Shown here: one piece after another, positions 15,531 to 24,631 of the stretch
Layout of the letters: each line of letters opens with the position of its first letter
Numbering within the stretch: position 1 is the stretch's first letter
Source: Gemmatimonadota bacterium
GTDB lineage: Bacteria; Gemmatimonadota; Gemmatimonadetes; Longimicrobiales; Gaopeijiaceae
DNA: 64,000 nt
NCBI GenBank assembly: GCA_041390125.1
Contig: JAWKQN010000008.1
Coordinates: 186,001 to 250,000 of the forward strand
Direction: 5' to 3'
The notes under the pieces: generated by a model
Databases searched by the model: none
What the model was told of the DNA's origin: nothing
What the model saw: only the letters and a program-made list of their open reading frames with translations
Made by a program: the position numbers and the translations under genes

Positions 15531-16132
15531 ACGACGACGTCGGAGCCTGGATGGACGGCGCGCTGCCGCGCGAGAAGCTGGACGCGGATGCGCGCGCCGA
15601 AGCGGACGCGTGGGAGCGCGCCCTGGACGAGCTGCGCGCGGAGGCGCGCCCGGCGCCCCCAGACCTGGAGGAGCGCATCATGGCCGACGTCGCGCGCGCG
15701 GCGCCGGTCCGGCCCCGCCCGTGGCTGCTGAGGCCGCGCGCGGTGCACGTCACGCCGCTGAGCGGGCTGCTGGTGGCTGCGGGCCTGGCGGCGCTGCTGC
15801 TGTGGCCGCGCACGGGGCCTGCCGTCGACCCGGTGGGCACCGGGATCCAGGACATCTACGTCCAGTTCACCCTCGAGGCGCCGGGCGCCCGCTCCGTCTC
15901 CATCGCGGGCGATTTCACCGGATGGCAGGACGTGCACGCCCTGACCGACACCGACGGGGACGGCGTGTGGACGGGACGGATCGCGCTCACGCCGGGCGTG
16001 CACCAGTACATGTTCGTGATCGACGGCTCGGATTGGGTCACGGATCCGCATGCCGAACGCTACACCGACGATGGATTCGGCAACCGCAACGCGGTGATCG
16101 CCGTCGACGCCGCCGGAGAGGTGATCGGCTGA
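15527..16132 (+). CDS. Anti-sigma candidate: cytoplasmic helices, one TM helix, periplasmic E-set/CBM48-like domain
   Basis: A protein of 201 residues. Residues 1-65 are acidic helices that would bind the sigma factor; the usual zinc-binding HxxxCxxC motif is absent. A single membrane segment spans about 77-93 (PLSGLLVAAGLAALLLW). The periplasmic part (108-194) is an early-set domain of the glycogen-binding AMPK/CBM48 type: GDFTGW (128-133), GVHQYMFVIDG and DDGFGNRNAVI. Such domains bind alpha-glucans or serve as protein modules. Start by ATGA overlap with the sigma gene; an ATG at 15521 would add two residues. A one-pass sensor passing a glycan or protein signal to the sigma factor is inferred. 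Confidence 0.85.
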   Translation: MNDDVGAWMDGALPREKLDADARAEADAWERALDELRAEARPAPPDLEERIMADVARAAPVRPRPWLLRPRAVHVTPLSGLLVAAGLAALLLWPRTGPAVDPVGTGIQDIYVQFTLEAPGARSVSIAGDFTGWQDVHALTDTDGDGVWTGRIALTPGVHQYMFVIDGSDWVTDPHAERYTDDGFGNRNAVIAVDAAGEVIG

Positions 16133-17496
16133 TGGAGCGCGCACCGATCCGGAACCGGGCTTCGGTCGGCGTTCCACGGCTTCGACCGCCTCCCGCGCGC
16201 GCGGGGAGGAGCGCGCGCTTGCTGGCTGCGATGGCTGCGTGCGCCGTCGCTGCGCCGCACGTGGCGCATGCCCAGGAGGCGCGGCTCGGCCTCGAAGCCG
16301 GGTGGGCGCGCCGATTCCCCCCTTCCGGCACCGACGCGGTGCAGGCCAGCTATGCGCTCGCCGGTCTGGCGGCCGACCTGCGCACCGCCTTCGGAAGCGG
16401 AGCCTGGGGATCGGTGGCGGGGGGGCGGGCGCTCGACGGCGGCGGGAGCGATTGGACCTCGGCCACCGTCGGGGGCGAGGGGTGGGTGCGGGTACGAGGC
16501 CCCCTGGACCTGGGCTTCGCGCTGGAGGGCTACGGGTTCCGCGTGGAAGAGCCGTACACCTATCGGGCGCTCGCGGCGCTCGTGCGCCCGCGTGTGCGCC
16601 TCCGCCTGGGTCCGGCGCATCTGCTCGGCCACGTCGAGGCGGGCGGCGGACACTCCGTGATCGAGGCGGACGTGAGCCAGGTGGAGCGGGTGACCCGAAA
16701 CCGCCTGCAGCGCACGGGTGCCACGCCCCGGGTGCGCCGCGCCGAAACCGATCTCTGGCAGCGGAGCGCAGGGGCCGAGCTGCGCGTCCGCACCGGGGCG
16801 CTGGTGTGGGCGGCCGGGGCCGCCTGGTCCGGGACGCGGGCGGGGGAATGGCGCCGAGGGCATGCTTCGGTGGGCGGATCGATCGCGGGGACGCTCTGGC
16901 AGGCCTTCGCGTCCTCCTGGGCCGGCCCCGCCGGCGACGAGGTCACAGGCGGGCTCGTGCTCCATGTGCCCCTGAACGGCCGCTGGAGCGCCCGCGCCAG
17001 CGGGCTCCGCACGGACCCCGATCCTCTGGTGCGCACCACCGCCGCTTCGCAGGGCGGCCTCATGCTGCGCTGGGACGCCTTGACGTCCGGGACGCCCCCT
17101 GCCCCGCTCTATGCGCTCGGCGCGAGCACCGAGGGCGGGACGTCCGTCACGTTCCGGGTGCCGGCCGGGGCCGCCCGGACACTCGCGCTCGTGGGAGACT
17201 TCACGGACTGGAGCCCGGTGCCGATGGTGCGAGCGGGCGACGTCTGGTCCGCGGAGGTACGCGTGCGACCCGGCGTGTACCACTTCGGGTTCCTCGCGGA
17301 CGGGGAGTGGTTTCTCCCTGCGGAGGGGGTGCCCGGACGCGTGTCCGACGAGTGGGGTCGCGAGAACGGGACGCTGGTGGTCCCCCGTGCGGATGCGGAT
17401 CCCGTGGCTGGAGTGACCACGTCCCGCGCAGAAGGACCGTCTTCAACCGAGAAGGAGGCCCGCGCGTCGAGCGGGCCGGGAGAAGGAGCTCGATGA
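16132..17496 (+). CDS. Outer-membrane-like protein with C-terminal E-set/CBM48-like domain
   Basis: A protein of 454 residues with a signal peptide ending near HVAHAQE. Residues 45-325 alternate aromatic and small residues with Gly-rich turns, as expected for a beta-barrel (for example LDLGFALEGYGFRVEEPY). Residues 336-420 form a second E-set domain of the same type as in the preceding gene, with GDFTDW (354-359), GVYHFGFLADGEW and DEWGRENGTLVV. The start codon overlaps the preceding stop as TGATG. The shared domain suggests the barrel protein and the anti-sigma candidate recognise the same ligand or each other across the periplasm; this is inference. No enzymatic motif is visible. Confidence 0.8.
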   Translation: MERAPIRNRASVGVPRLRPPPARAGRSARLLAAMAACAVAAPHVAHAQEARLGLEAGWARRFPPSGTDAVQASYALAGLAADLRTAFGSGAWGSVAGGRALDGGGSDWTSATVGGEGWVRVRGPLDLGFALEGYGFRVEEPYTYRALAALVRPRVRLRLGPAHLLGHVEAGGGHSVIEADVSQVERVTRNRLQRTGATPRVRRAETDLWQRSAGAELRVRTGALVWAAGAAWSGTRAGEWRRGHASVGGSIAGTLWQAFASSWAGPAGDEVTGGLVLHVPLNGRWSARASGLRTDPDPLVRTTAASQGGLMLRWDALTSGTPPAPLYALGASTEGGTSVTFRVPAGAARTLALVGDFTDWSPVPMVRAGDVWSAEVRVRPGVYHFGFLADGEWFLPAEGVPGRVSDEWGRENGTLVVPRADADPVAGVTTSRAEGPSSTEKEARASSGPGEGAR

Positions 17497-18125
17497 GACG
17501 CACGCACCGCCTGCTCGCCATGCTGCTGCTGGCAGGGCCGGCAACCACGCTCGCCGGTCAGGATGCGCAGACCCGCCTGGCGCAGGCGCTACCGCCCGAG
17601 GCCGTGACGCGCATCGAGGCGCTGGTCGAGCGCGCAACGCGCGCCGGCGCCCCCGCCGAGCCGCTCTACGACAAAGCGCTCGAAGGTGCGGCCAAGCGCG
17701 TTCCGACGGACCGGATCGTCGCCGCGCTGGAGGCCTATGCCGGTCGCCTGCAGGACGCGCGCACGTTGCTGGGCGTCGAGGCATCCGCGCCCGCGGTGGT
17801 GGCCGGCGCGGACGCGCTGCAGCGCGGCGTCTCCGCGGACGTGCTGCGCACCGTCGGTGGCGAAGCCGGTGAGCGCACCCCGGTGGCCCTGGTCGTCCTC
17901 GGGGACCTCACAGAAGCCGGCGTGCCGGCGGACGGCGCCCTGGATGCGGTGCGGCAGGCGCTGGACCGCGGGCAGGAGCCCGATGCGCTCCTGCAGGTGC
18001 CGGCCGCCGTGCGCAGGCTGCTCCGCGACGGCATCACGCCGGAGCGGGCGGCGCGCGATGTGACGCGACTCATGCGGGAGGGGGTGGCTCCGCAGCGGAT
18101 CCGGGGACAGCGACCGGGCGGGTGA
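17493..18125 (+). CDS. Small secreted helical protein of the sigma operon
   Basis: A protein of 210 residues with a clear signal peptide (LLAMLLLAGPATTLAGQ). The mature part is helical, with repeated Ala-rich helices such as LYDKALEGAAKRVPTDRIV and VRRLLRDGITPERAARDV. I recognise no family. The start overlaps the preceding stop as ATGA with GAAGGAG just upstream, so it is translated with the barrel/E-set gene. It is the last gene of the operon, ending in a hairpin shared with the convergent peptidase gene. A periplasmic accessory or assembly factor is possible, but there is no direct evidence. Confidence 0.75.
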   Translation: MRRTHRLLAMLLLAGPATTLAGQDAQTRLAQALPPEAVTRIEALVERATRAGAPAEPLYDKALEGAAKRVPTDRIVAALEAYAGRLQDARTLLGVEASAPAVVAGADALQRGVSADVLRTVGGEAGERTPVALVVLGDLTEAGVPADGALDAVRQALDRGQEPDALLQVPAAVRRLLRDGITPERAARDVTRLMREGVAPQRIRGQRPGG

Positions 18126-18164
18126 GGCGCTACTTCGCGTCGCTCGCGAACGCCCCGCCTCACC
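18121..18164. terminator. Nested inverted repeat between convergent genes
   Basis: An outer 9-bp perfect stem (18121-18129 with 18156-18164) encloses an inner 6-bp stem (18134-18139 with 18145-18150). It overlaps the stop codons of both convergent genes and probably ends transcription from both sides. There is no T-tract. Confidence 0.6.
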
Positions 18165-20778
18165 GCCCGTCCGCCACCTCCCCCGGCGCGCTCCCGCGCG
18201 ACACCAGCGCATTGAACAGGAACTTGAACGTGCCGTGCGTCTGGGCCCGATGTTGCGTCCGGAAGCCGATCAGCACCACCTCGCCCTGGCCGTGCTCCAC
18301 GGCCACCATGGCCGCCTTGCCCGCGATGACGTCCTCACCCCAGAGCTGACCGCTCTGCAGCACGTCCCGGTCCACGTAGGACACGATCCGCCGCACGTCG
18401 GCGCTGCCCGCGCCCGCCTCCGCCTCGTAGACCTGGCTGGCCCCGAAGAACACGACCTGGGTCTGCTCGGGCATCCCGAGCGCGAGCGGGTCCTCATTGC
18501 GCACGCGCACACGGAGTGTGGAGCCCGGTGCCCAGAAGTCCCGGCTGGGCACGTCCGCCACGATGTCGCGCACCGGCAGGTCGAAGGCATCGATGGCGAG
18601 CGCGCCGGCTCCGGCGAACGTCACCAGCGTGCCGCCGTTCTCCACGAACGCCTCGAGCGCGCGCACACCGGCCTCGCCGAACCCGCTACGGTATTCCTCC
18701 GGAACCTCCGCCGCCCGGTCCGCCGTCGCCTCGCCGGTCATCATGCCGGGACGATCGTCCGGGAGGATGATCACGTCGTAGCGCCGGTTCAGGTTGCCGG
18801 CCACGAGCTCGTCGTCCATCAGCGTCTCGTAGGGGAACTCGAAGTCCTCCAGCAACCAGCGCGTCCACCCCTCGTCCATGTTGCCACCGTAGTAGCGCTG
18901 GTACATGGCCACGCGCTGGCGTTGCAGGGGACGGGTGACGGACGCGGGATCCTGGGCCAGGGGCCGGAAGTCGACCCCGGTCTCCTCGGCCACCCGGCGC
19001 GCCAGCTCGGCGGACACGCTCGCGGGCACCACGAAGTCACCGGCTTCCAGGCCCTGTCCGTCGCGCTCGGCGCGTCGCAGCGCAGCGTCCTCGTTCCACA
19101 GCAGGTTCACGGCCTTGAAGGCAGCGTTGAGTTCGCCATCCAGCACGTACCCGTGCGCTCCCGCCTGCACGGTCCCGTTCGGGTCGGGTGGAGAGGTCAT
19201 CACCGTCGTCGCCGTCTCCGGCATCGACTCCACGGCGTCCACGCGCACCCCCATGAACTCGGCCATGACATCGCCCGACATGTCGTACGGGCGGATCGGA
19301 TTCCCTTCGGGATCGACCGTGTACGAGTTCTGCGGATAGAACGTGCGGCCCAGCAGCCAGCGGATGACGCCGCGCTTGGGCTGCGCCAGGGTCACGACGT
19401 ACGTTCCGGCGCCGTACACCCGGCCTTCGTGCGTGAATCCGCCGTCCGCGCGGCGCACCTCGATCCCTTGCCCCATCAACTTGCCCACCATGTGTTGCAT
19501 CGTGAGCGGGTCGTGCTGCTCGGCGGGGATGACGAAGCCGGCGGGGCTGCCTTCCTCCCCGCGCTCCGTCTGCCGCGCTGCCTTGAGCCAGGCGTTGCGC
19601 AGCACCGTCTCGCGGTTGCGGGCCGCCATGTCCAGGGTGGCCATGTACGCCACCTTCTGCCGGTCCACGATGTCGCGCACGCGCCACCATCCGCCCTCCC
19701 AGGGGCTGGGGAACGTCGTCTGCGCCTCGTACTCGGGGAGCTGGCGGGAGCCGCCCAGCTGCTCGGGGTGCACATAGAGCGGCGCCGCCATGCGCGGGCT
19801 CGCCGACTCCGTCAACATGCCCGCGATGTTGTGGAACGGCGTGATCCAGTGGAAGCCGAAGTGGCCCCACCCGGAATAGATGGCGGCGTTGACCGCTCCC
19901 TCCAGCCCGGCCTCGTCCATCTTGTACGCCATATGCGCGCCGTACCAGGCCATCTCCCGCCACACGAGCGGATCGCCCGCGGGGCGGATGGGCTCCGCGT
20001 ACGGAGGCAGGTAGATCCGTGCGGTGTAGCCTCCCATCTGGTGATGGTCCACGTACGCCTGCGGAATCCACTCGCGGAAGAGGATCTGGGCCCCATAGCG
20101 CGACTCGACCGTGTTCTGCATGAACGCGTCACGGTTGTTGTCGTGCCCGATATAGTGGTGGTAGAGGAAGGGCAGACCCGTCCCCTCGTACTCGGTGCCC
20201 GTGGTGCGCTCCACCCAGTCGGCCACCATGATCTGGCCGTCCGGGTTGAAGCAGGGGATCATGATGCCGATCGTCTCGTCCAGGATGCGCTGCATCTCGT
20301 CGTCGTCGCGCGTCACCAGGTCGTACGCCAGCTCCACGGCGGTCTGCCCCGCGGCGACCTCGGTGGAGTGGAGGCACAGCGACTGGACGATCACCGCCTT
20401 GCCGGTCGCGATCGCATCCTCGATCTGGCGTTCCGACGCCCCCCGTGGATCGGACAGCAGCGCGTTCATGCGCTGGTACTCGTCCAGGCGGGCGTGATTG
20501 GCCGGCGCGGTGACGATGAGCGCCAGGAAGGGATTCCCCAGCGTCGTGGGACCCATCTCCCACACCGTCATGCGGTCGGACGCCTCGCCGAGCATGCGGT
20601 AGTACTCCACCATGCGGTCCCACCGGGCGAGCCGGTTGTCCGTGCCCATGCGGAAGCCGAAGTACGCCTCCGGCGTGGGGACGTCCGCGCCTTGCGCGGA
20701 CACGAGCACGGGGGCCAGGAGGATCCCCAACAGGCTCAGCAGGACGTGCGGAAGGCGGGCGCGGCGGGAGCGGGACAT
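18160..20778 (-). CDS. M14-family zinc carboxypeptidase-like protein
   Basis: A secreted protein of 872 residues with a signal peptide ending VLVSAQG. The M14 catalytic domain is N-terminal: zinc ligands H137 and E140 in LHSTE, the NPDG motif at 178-181, GHDNNRD at 211-217 and a histidine in DHHQMG near 245 as third ligand. A long C-terminal part (about 560-870), including FVENGGTLVTFAGAG, resembles a GATase-like or ThuA-like fold. It probably removes C-terminal residues from peptides or cell-wall fragments outside the cytoplasm; substrate unknown. The ATG at 20778 starts the signal peptide. Confidence 0.9.
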   Translation of the reverse strand: MSRSRRARLPHVLLSLLGILLAPVLVSAQGADVPTPEAYFGFRMGTDNRLARWDRMVEYYRMLGEASDRMTVWEMGPTTLGNPFLALIVTAPANHARLDEYQRMNALLSDPRGASERQIEDAIATGKAVIVQSLCLHSTEVAAGQTAVELAYDLVTRDDDEMQRILDETIGIMIPCFNPDGQIMVADWVERTTGTEYEGTGLPFLYHHYIGHDNNRDAFMQNTVESRYGAQILFREWIPQAYVDHHQMGGYTARIYLPPYAEPIRPAGDPLVWREMAWYGAHMAYKMDEAGLEGAVNAAIYSGWGHFGFHWITPFHNIAGMLTESASPRMAAPLYVHPEQLGGSRQLPEYEAQTTFPSPWEGGWWRVRDIVDRQKVAYMATLDMAARNRETVLRNAWLKAARQTERGEEGSPAGFVIPAEQHDPLTMQHMVGKLMGQGIEVRRADGGFTHEGRVYGAGTYVVTLAQPKRGVIRWLLGRTFYPQNSYTVDPEGNPIRPYDMSGDVMAEFMGVRVDAVESMPETATTVMTSPPDPNGTVQAGAHGYVLDGELNAAFKAVNLLWNEDAALRRAERDGQGLEAGDFVVPASVSAELARRVAEETGVDFRPLAQDPASVTRPLQRQRVAMYQRYYGGNMDEGWTRWLLEDFEFPYETLMDDELVAGNLNRRYDVIILPDDRPGMMTGEATADRAAEVPEEYRSGFGEAGVRALEAFVENGGTLVTFAGAGALAIDAFDLPVRDIVADVPSRDFWAPGSTLRVRVRNEDPLALGMPEQTQVVFFGASQVYEAEAGAGSADVRRIVSYVDRDVLQSGQLWGEDVIAGKAAMVAVEHGQGEVVLIGFRTQHRAQTHGTFKFLFNALVSRGSAPGEVADGR

Positions 20779-20985
20779 GGCGGACTCCGGCGGGCGGGAC
20801 GGGTCGGGACGCGGCAGGCGGCCCCCAGGCGACCGCCCGCTCCAGGAGGCCAGTGTCCGGCAGGGGCAGGTGCCCGTCAAGTCGAACGTGCGGCCCGGTC
20901 CGGTGCGACACCGGTGCGGGCAGGGTCGCTCAGCGGGAGATGGCGGGCCGAGGGAGGGGCGCGTCCCCTCGCTCGGAGCGCCCGA

Positions 20986-21306
20986 TCAGGCGCACTTCGC
21001 GCAGACGTGCGTGGTGGGTAGGATGTCCAGCCGCTCGGCCTCGATGGTCCCCCCGCAACGGGCACAGACGAGGTAGATGCCCTGATCGATGCGGGCGAGG
21101 GCCTGCACCATCCCATCCAACCGCTCGCGGGTGCGCCCCTCCAGCGCTTCCAGCACTTCGTCGTTCTCGACGAACTGCGCCATCTCCGTCCAATCGGCGG
21201 GCAGCTCCCGATCCGTGTTGCGCAGGTGGCCGGTCAGCCGCGCATGACGGCCGAGCAGCGTCCGGAGCTCGTTCTCCAGGCGTTCGCGTTGGGCGTCGAG
21301 ATCCAT
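20986..21306 (-). CDS. TraR/DksA-type C4 zinc-finger protein
   Basis: A protein of 106 residues: an N-terminal coiled-coil region and a C-terminal C4 zinc finger with Cys 81, 84, 102 and 105 (CARCGGTIEAERL ... CAKC). This is the DksA/TraR layout; family members bind the RNA polymerase secondary channel and alter promoter output, often with ppGpp. The coiled-coil part is shorter than in E. coli DksA, so this is a small paralogue and direct DksA function is not certain. A GAGGTG ribosome site precedes the ATG. It is divergent from the PadR gene and stands alone. Confidence 0.9.
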   Translation of the reverse strand: MDLDAQRERLENELRTLLGRHARLTGHLRNTDRELPADWTEMAQFVENDEVLEALEGRTRERLDGMVQALARIDQGIYLVCARCGGTIEAERLDILPTTHVCAKCA

Positions 21307-21459
21307 CGATACACACCTCGGAAAGCCGCCTCGAGGGGGTGAGGCGTGGAAACGGCGTCACTCGCGGGCGGGCACGATATCGCCGGCCTCCCGCGGGGAC
21401 AATGCATGTCGGCGCGGGCCGGGGATGGGGGCCGACCCGCGGCGCCGCCCTGACACCTC

Positions 21460-21489
21460 TTGTCTAGATATATCTAACCAAGATATAGT
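21460..21489 (+). promoter_or_regulatory. padR promoter with embedded palindromic operator
   Basis: A -35-like TTGTCT (21460-21465) and a -10-like TATAGT (21484-21489) are 18 bases apart. The perfect 12-bp palindrome TAGATATATCTA (21465-21476) starts inside the -35 and fills the spacer. It is strikingly AT-rich against the GC background, sits 35 bases before the PadR start, and is a likely site for PadR autoregulation. Confidence 0.6.
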
Positions 21490-21523
21490 TGAGCCTCGCC
21501 GACCCTCCACGGCACGGAGCCCC

Positions 21524-21889
21524 ATGACATCGCAGCGCGCCCGCCCCGGACTGACCTCCCTGACGTACCAGATCCTCCTCGCGCTCTCCGGGGGTGATCG
21601 GCACGGATACGCCATCCTGAAGGAGATGGAGGAGCGCGGGGGCGCCGACGCCGTTCCCAGCACCGGCGCACTGTACATGGCGCTTTCCCGGCTCGAGTCC
21701 GAAGGGCTGGTGCGGGAAGCCCCGGCGCCCCCGGACGATGTGGACGACGCGCGCCGTCGCTACTACCGCATCACCGCCCGGGGACGCGATGCCGCCGCGG
21801 CGGAGTCCCGCCGCCTCGCCGACCTGGTGGCCGATGCGCGCGCGCGCCGTCTGCTCGGTGAGCCGGTGCCGGACGGGGGCGAGGCATGA
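21524..21889 (+). CDS. PadR-family transcriptional repressor
   Basis: A protein of 121 residues with the PadR winged helix-turn-helix: SLTYQILLALSGGDRHGYAI, then GALYMALSRLESEGLV and RRRYYRITARGRDA (wing). PadR regulators usually repress their own operon and a linked transporter until a ligand binds. This one overlaps the following ABC permease gene (ATGA at 21886), the standard arrangement in Acidobacteriota and Gemmatimonadota. The operator is probably the palindrome at 21465-21476. The effector is unknown. Confidence 0.93.
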   Translation: MTSQRARPGLTSLTYQILLALSGGDRHGYAILKEMEERGGADAVPSTGALYMALSRLESEGLVREAPAPPDDVDDARRRYYRITARGRDAAAAESRRLADLVADARARRLLGEPVPDGGEA

Positions 21890-24609
21890 CCTCGCAACGG
21901 GGCGGGCACGGACCCGGTTCCCAGCCGGATCCGCGCGGGAGCCGGATCTTCGCCCTCCTGCTTCGGACCCTGCCGCGTGGATTCCGGGAGCGCTACGGGG
22001 CCGAGCTGACCGAGACGCACGGGCGCCGCATGGAGACGGCGCGCTCCGCGCGTGGGCTCGTACGCCTGCGCACGGTGGCCCACGAGGTCGCGGGGCTCGC
22101 ACTGCTCACGCTGCGCCTCCGCTTCGACCGATCCACCCGCACGCCTTCCTCCCTGTCGCGAGCGCGGCCTTCCATGATCGACGGACTGAAGCAGGATCTC
22201 CGCACCACCCTGCGCTCCCTGCGCCGCAACCCGGCGTTCGCCGCCACCGTCGTGGGGGTTCTCGCGCTCGGCATCGGCGCGGTCACGGCCATCTTCTCCG
22301 CGGTCAACGCCTACTTCTTCCGTCCGCTGCCGTTCCTGGACGAAGAACGCGTGGTCGCCCTGTACGAGACCAACCCGGAGTTCGGCTGGGTGGATGCCAC
22401 GGCAGCCCCGGCCAACGCCATGGATTGGCGCGACCAGGTGGACGCCTTCGAGGACGTTGCCCTCTACTCGGACTTCGTCGATCAGACCACCTACGTCCAG
22501 GACGGGGAGCCCCGCCTGCTCAACGTCACCAACGTGAGCGGAAATTTCTTCGCCGTGCTCGGGGTGCCGCCGCTCCTCGGCCGCCCCCTGCAGTGGGAGG
22601 ACACCTGGGCCGCCAGTGGCGACGTGGTCGTGCTGACCCATCAGGTCTGGCAGGACGTGTTCGGAGCCGATACCGCGCTGGTCGGTGCCACCGTACCGCT
22701 GTCGGGCCGACCGTTCCGCGTGGCCGCGGTCATGCCACCCGGCTTCCGGTTCCCGTCGGACGAGACACAGATCTGGGGCATGATGGGCTGGGACCCGGCC
22801 GCCCGGGAGCAGGTGTGGTTCCGGCGCGCCCACTTCGTGCGACCGCTGGCCCGCCTGGCACCGGGTGTCACGGCCGCGCAGGCGGACGCCCAGTTGCAGG
22901 TCGTCGTGGAGCGCCTCGCGCGCGACTACCCTGCCACCAACCGCGTGATGGGCGCGGGCCTGGCCCCGGCCCGCGCGTTCTTCGTGCGCCAGGTGCGCAC
23001 GCCCCTGCTGGTGCTGAGTGCGGCGGTTCTGCTGTTGCTCACGCTGGCCTGCGTGAATGTCGCCAACCTGATGCTCGTCCGCGCCCAGGAGCGTTCGCGC
23101 GAGGTGGCCGTCCGCGTGGCGCTGGGCGCGGGGCGCGCCCGTGTGGCGCGTCAGGTGCTCACCGAGAGCGGACTGCTCGCGCTGCTGGGCGGCACGCTCG
23201 GGCTCGCACTGGGTTGGATGGGCATCCAGGCCCTGGCCCGCGCCCACCCCCTCGGCATCGCCGGCGCCACGGGACTCGCGCTCGACCATCGGGTGGTGCT
23301 GGCCACGCTCGGCGTCGCGCTCACCGCCGGACTTGCCTTCGGGGTCGGGCCGGCCCTCCGCGCCGGAGGCGCTTCACCCGGCCACGCCCTCAAGGACGGG
23401 GGCCGCGGCACCTCGCGCGGCCGGCACGCGCTGCGCACCACGCGCCTCATGGTCGGAACGGAGGTGGCGCTCGCGCTCCTGCTCGTGCTGGGCGGCGGAC
23501 TCGTGCTGCGCAGCTTCCTGCGCCTGCGCGCCGTGGACCCCGGCTTCCAGGTGGACGGTGTCCTCGCGGTCGAGCTGTCGCTGCCCAACGCCCGCTACCC
23601 TGAACGGGATCAGGTGCTGGCGTTCTGGGACCGCCTGCAGACGCTGCTGGAGGCGCGACCCGGGATCGAGCGCGCCGGTGGGGTCGGGCAACTACCGCTG
23701 GACGGGACCAGTTGGTCGAGCCAGGCCAAGGCGGAGGGCTGGCCCGCCGAGCGCATCGCCTTCGAGATCCTCCACCGACGCGCCGACCGCGGCTACTTCG
23801 AGGCGCTCGGCATCCCGCTCGTGCGCGGCCGGCTCTTCGAAGCCTCGGACGGGCCGGACGCGCCCCCGGTGATCGTCATCAACGAGCAGTTCGCCCGCGA
23901 GCATTTCCCGGGAGAAGACCCGATCGGCCAGCGCATCGCCTACGACCGGGAGCCGGATTCCAGCTCGGTGTGGTACGAGATCGTGGGCATCGTCGGGGAC
24001 CAGAGCCAGGTCAGCCCCGGGCAGCCGGTGCGGGCCGAGGCGTTCGAGAACCGGGATCAGGACTGGGCGCGCGACCTGCGCATCGTGCTGCGCACGGAAG
24101 GCGATCCACTGTCGGTCGTACCGTCGGTCCGCTCCGTGCTGGCGGAGCTCGATCCGCTGATCCCGCTCGGTGAGGTTCGCTCACTGCGTCAGGTGTGGCG
24201 CACCTCGATCGCCGACGAGGAGCGGGTCCTCACCCTGCTCGGGATCTTCGCCGTCGTGGCCCTGCTCCTGGCCACGGTGGGCGTCTACGGTGTCACGGCG
24301 CAGGCCGCCCGCGCCCGCACGCACGAGATCGGGGTGCGGATGGCGCTGGGTGCGTCCCCGCGCGACATCCTGCGCATGATGATCGGTCAGGGGCTGACGG
24401 TCGTCGTGGTCGGCATGGCCCTGGGCCTGGGGGTGGCCCTGGTGGCCGGCCGCGGGCTGCGGTCGTTGCTCTTCGAGATCACCCCCACCGATCCGCTCAC
24501 GATCGGGGGCGTGAGCCTGCTGCTGCTCGCGGCGGCGTTCCTGGCGTGTTGGCTGCCGGCCCGGCGTTCGACCCGCGTCGATCCGCGGGCCTCGCTGCAG
24601 GCGGAGTGA
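21886..24609 (+). CDS. ADOP-family orphan ABC permease (MacB/FtsX type)
   Basis: A protein of 907 residues. A soluble prefix of about 90 residues (FRERYGAELTETHGRRME) precedes two MacB/FtsX units, each with a periplasmic domain and membrane helices. The DLRTTLRSLRRNPAFAA start and the repeated permease motifs EVAVRVALGAGRARVARQVL (about 405-424) and EIGVRMALGASPRDILRMM (about 815-833) are typical of the 'acidobacterial duplicated orphan permease' family. No ATPase gene is linked, as is usual for these. The substrate is unknown; antibiotic or peptide efflux is only a family-level guess. Translationally coupled to padR. Confidence 0.92.
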   Translation: MTSQRGGHGPGSQPDPRGSRIFALLLRTLPRGFRERYGAELTETHGRRMETARSARGLVRLRTVAHEVAGLALLTLRLRFDRSTRTPSSLSRARPSMIDGLKQDLRTTLRSLRRNPAFAATVVGVLALGIGAVTAIFSAVNAYFFRPLPFLDEERVVALYETNPEFGWVDATAAPANAMDWRDQVDAFEDVALYSDFVDQTTYVQDGEPRLLNVTNVSGNFFAVLGVPPLLGRPLQWEDTWAASGDVVVLTHQVWQDVFGADTALVGATVPLSGRPFRVAAVMPPGFRFPSDETQIWGMMGWDPAAREQVWFRRAHFVRPLARLAPGVTAAQADAQLQVVVERLARDYPATNRVMGAGLAPARAFFVRQVRTPLLVLSAAVLLLLTLACVNVANLMLVRAQERSREVAVRVALGAGRARVARQVLTESGLLALLGGTLGLALGWMGIQALARAHPLGIAGATGLALDHRVVLATLGVALTAGLAFGVGPALRAGGASPGHALKDGGRGTSRGRHALRTTRLMVGTEVALALLLVLGGGLVLRSFLRLRAVDPGFQVDGVLAVELSLPNARYPERDQVLAFWDRLQTLLEARPGIERAGGVGQLPLDGTSWSSQAKAEGWPAERIAFEILHRRADRGYFEALGIPLVRGRLFEASDGPDAPPVIVINEQFAREHFPGEDPIGQRIAYDREPDSSSVWYEIVGIVGDQSQVSPGQPVRAEAFENRDQDWARDLRIVLRTEGDPLSVVPSVRSVLAELDPLIPLGEVRSLRQVWRTSIADEERVLTLLGIFAVVALLLATVGVYGVTAQAARARTHEIGVRMALGASPRDILRMMIGQGLTVVVVGMALGLGVALVAGRGLRSLLFEITPTDPLTIGGVSLLLLAAAFLACWLPARRSTRVDPRASLQAE

Positions 24610-24627
24610 GCGCGCACGTGGCGCTCC
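24606..24627. terminator. Weak hairpin between convergent genes
   Basis: GAGCGC (24608-24613) pairs with GCGCTC (24621-24626) around a 7-base loop, with one further pair across a bulge. It overlaps the permease stop codon and lies just before the end of the convergent HD gene. Short and without T-tract. Confidence 0.3.
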
Positions 24628-24631
24628 GCGC

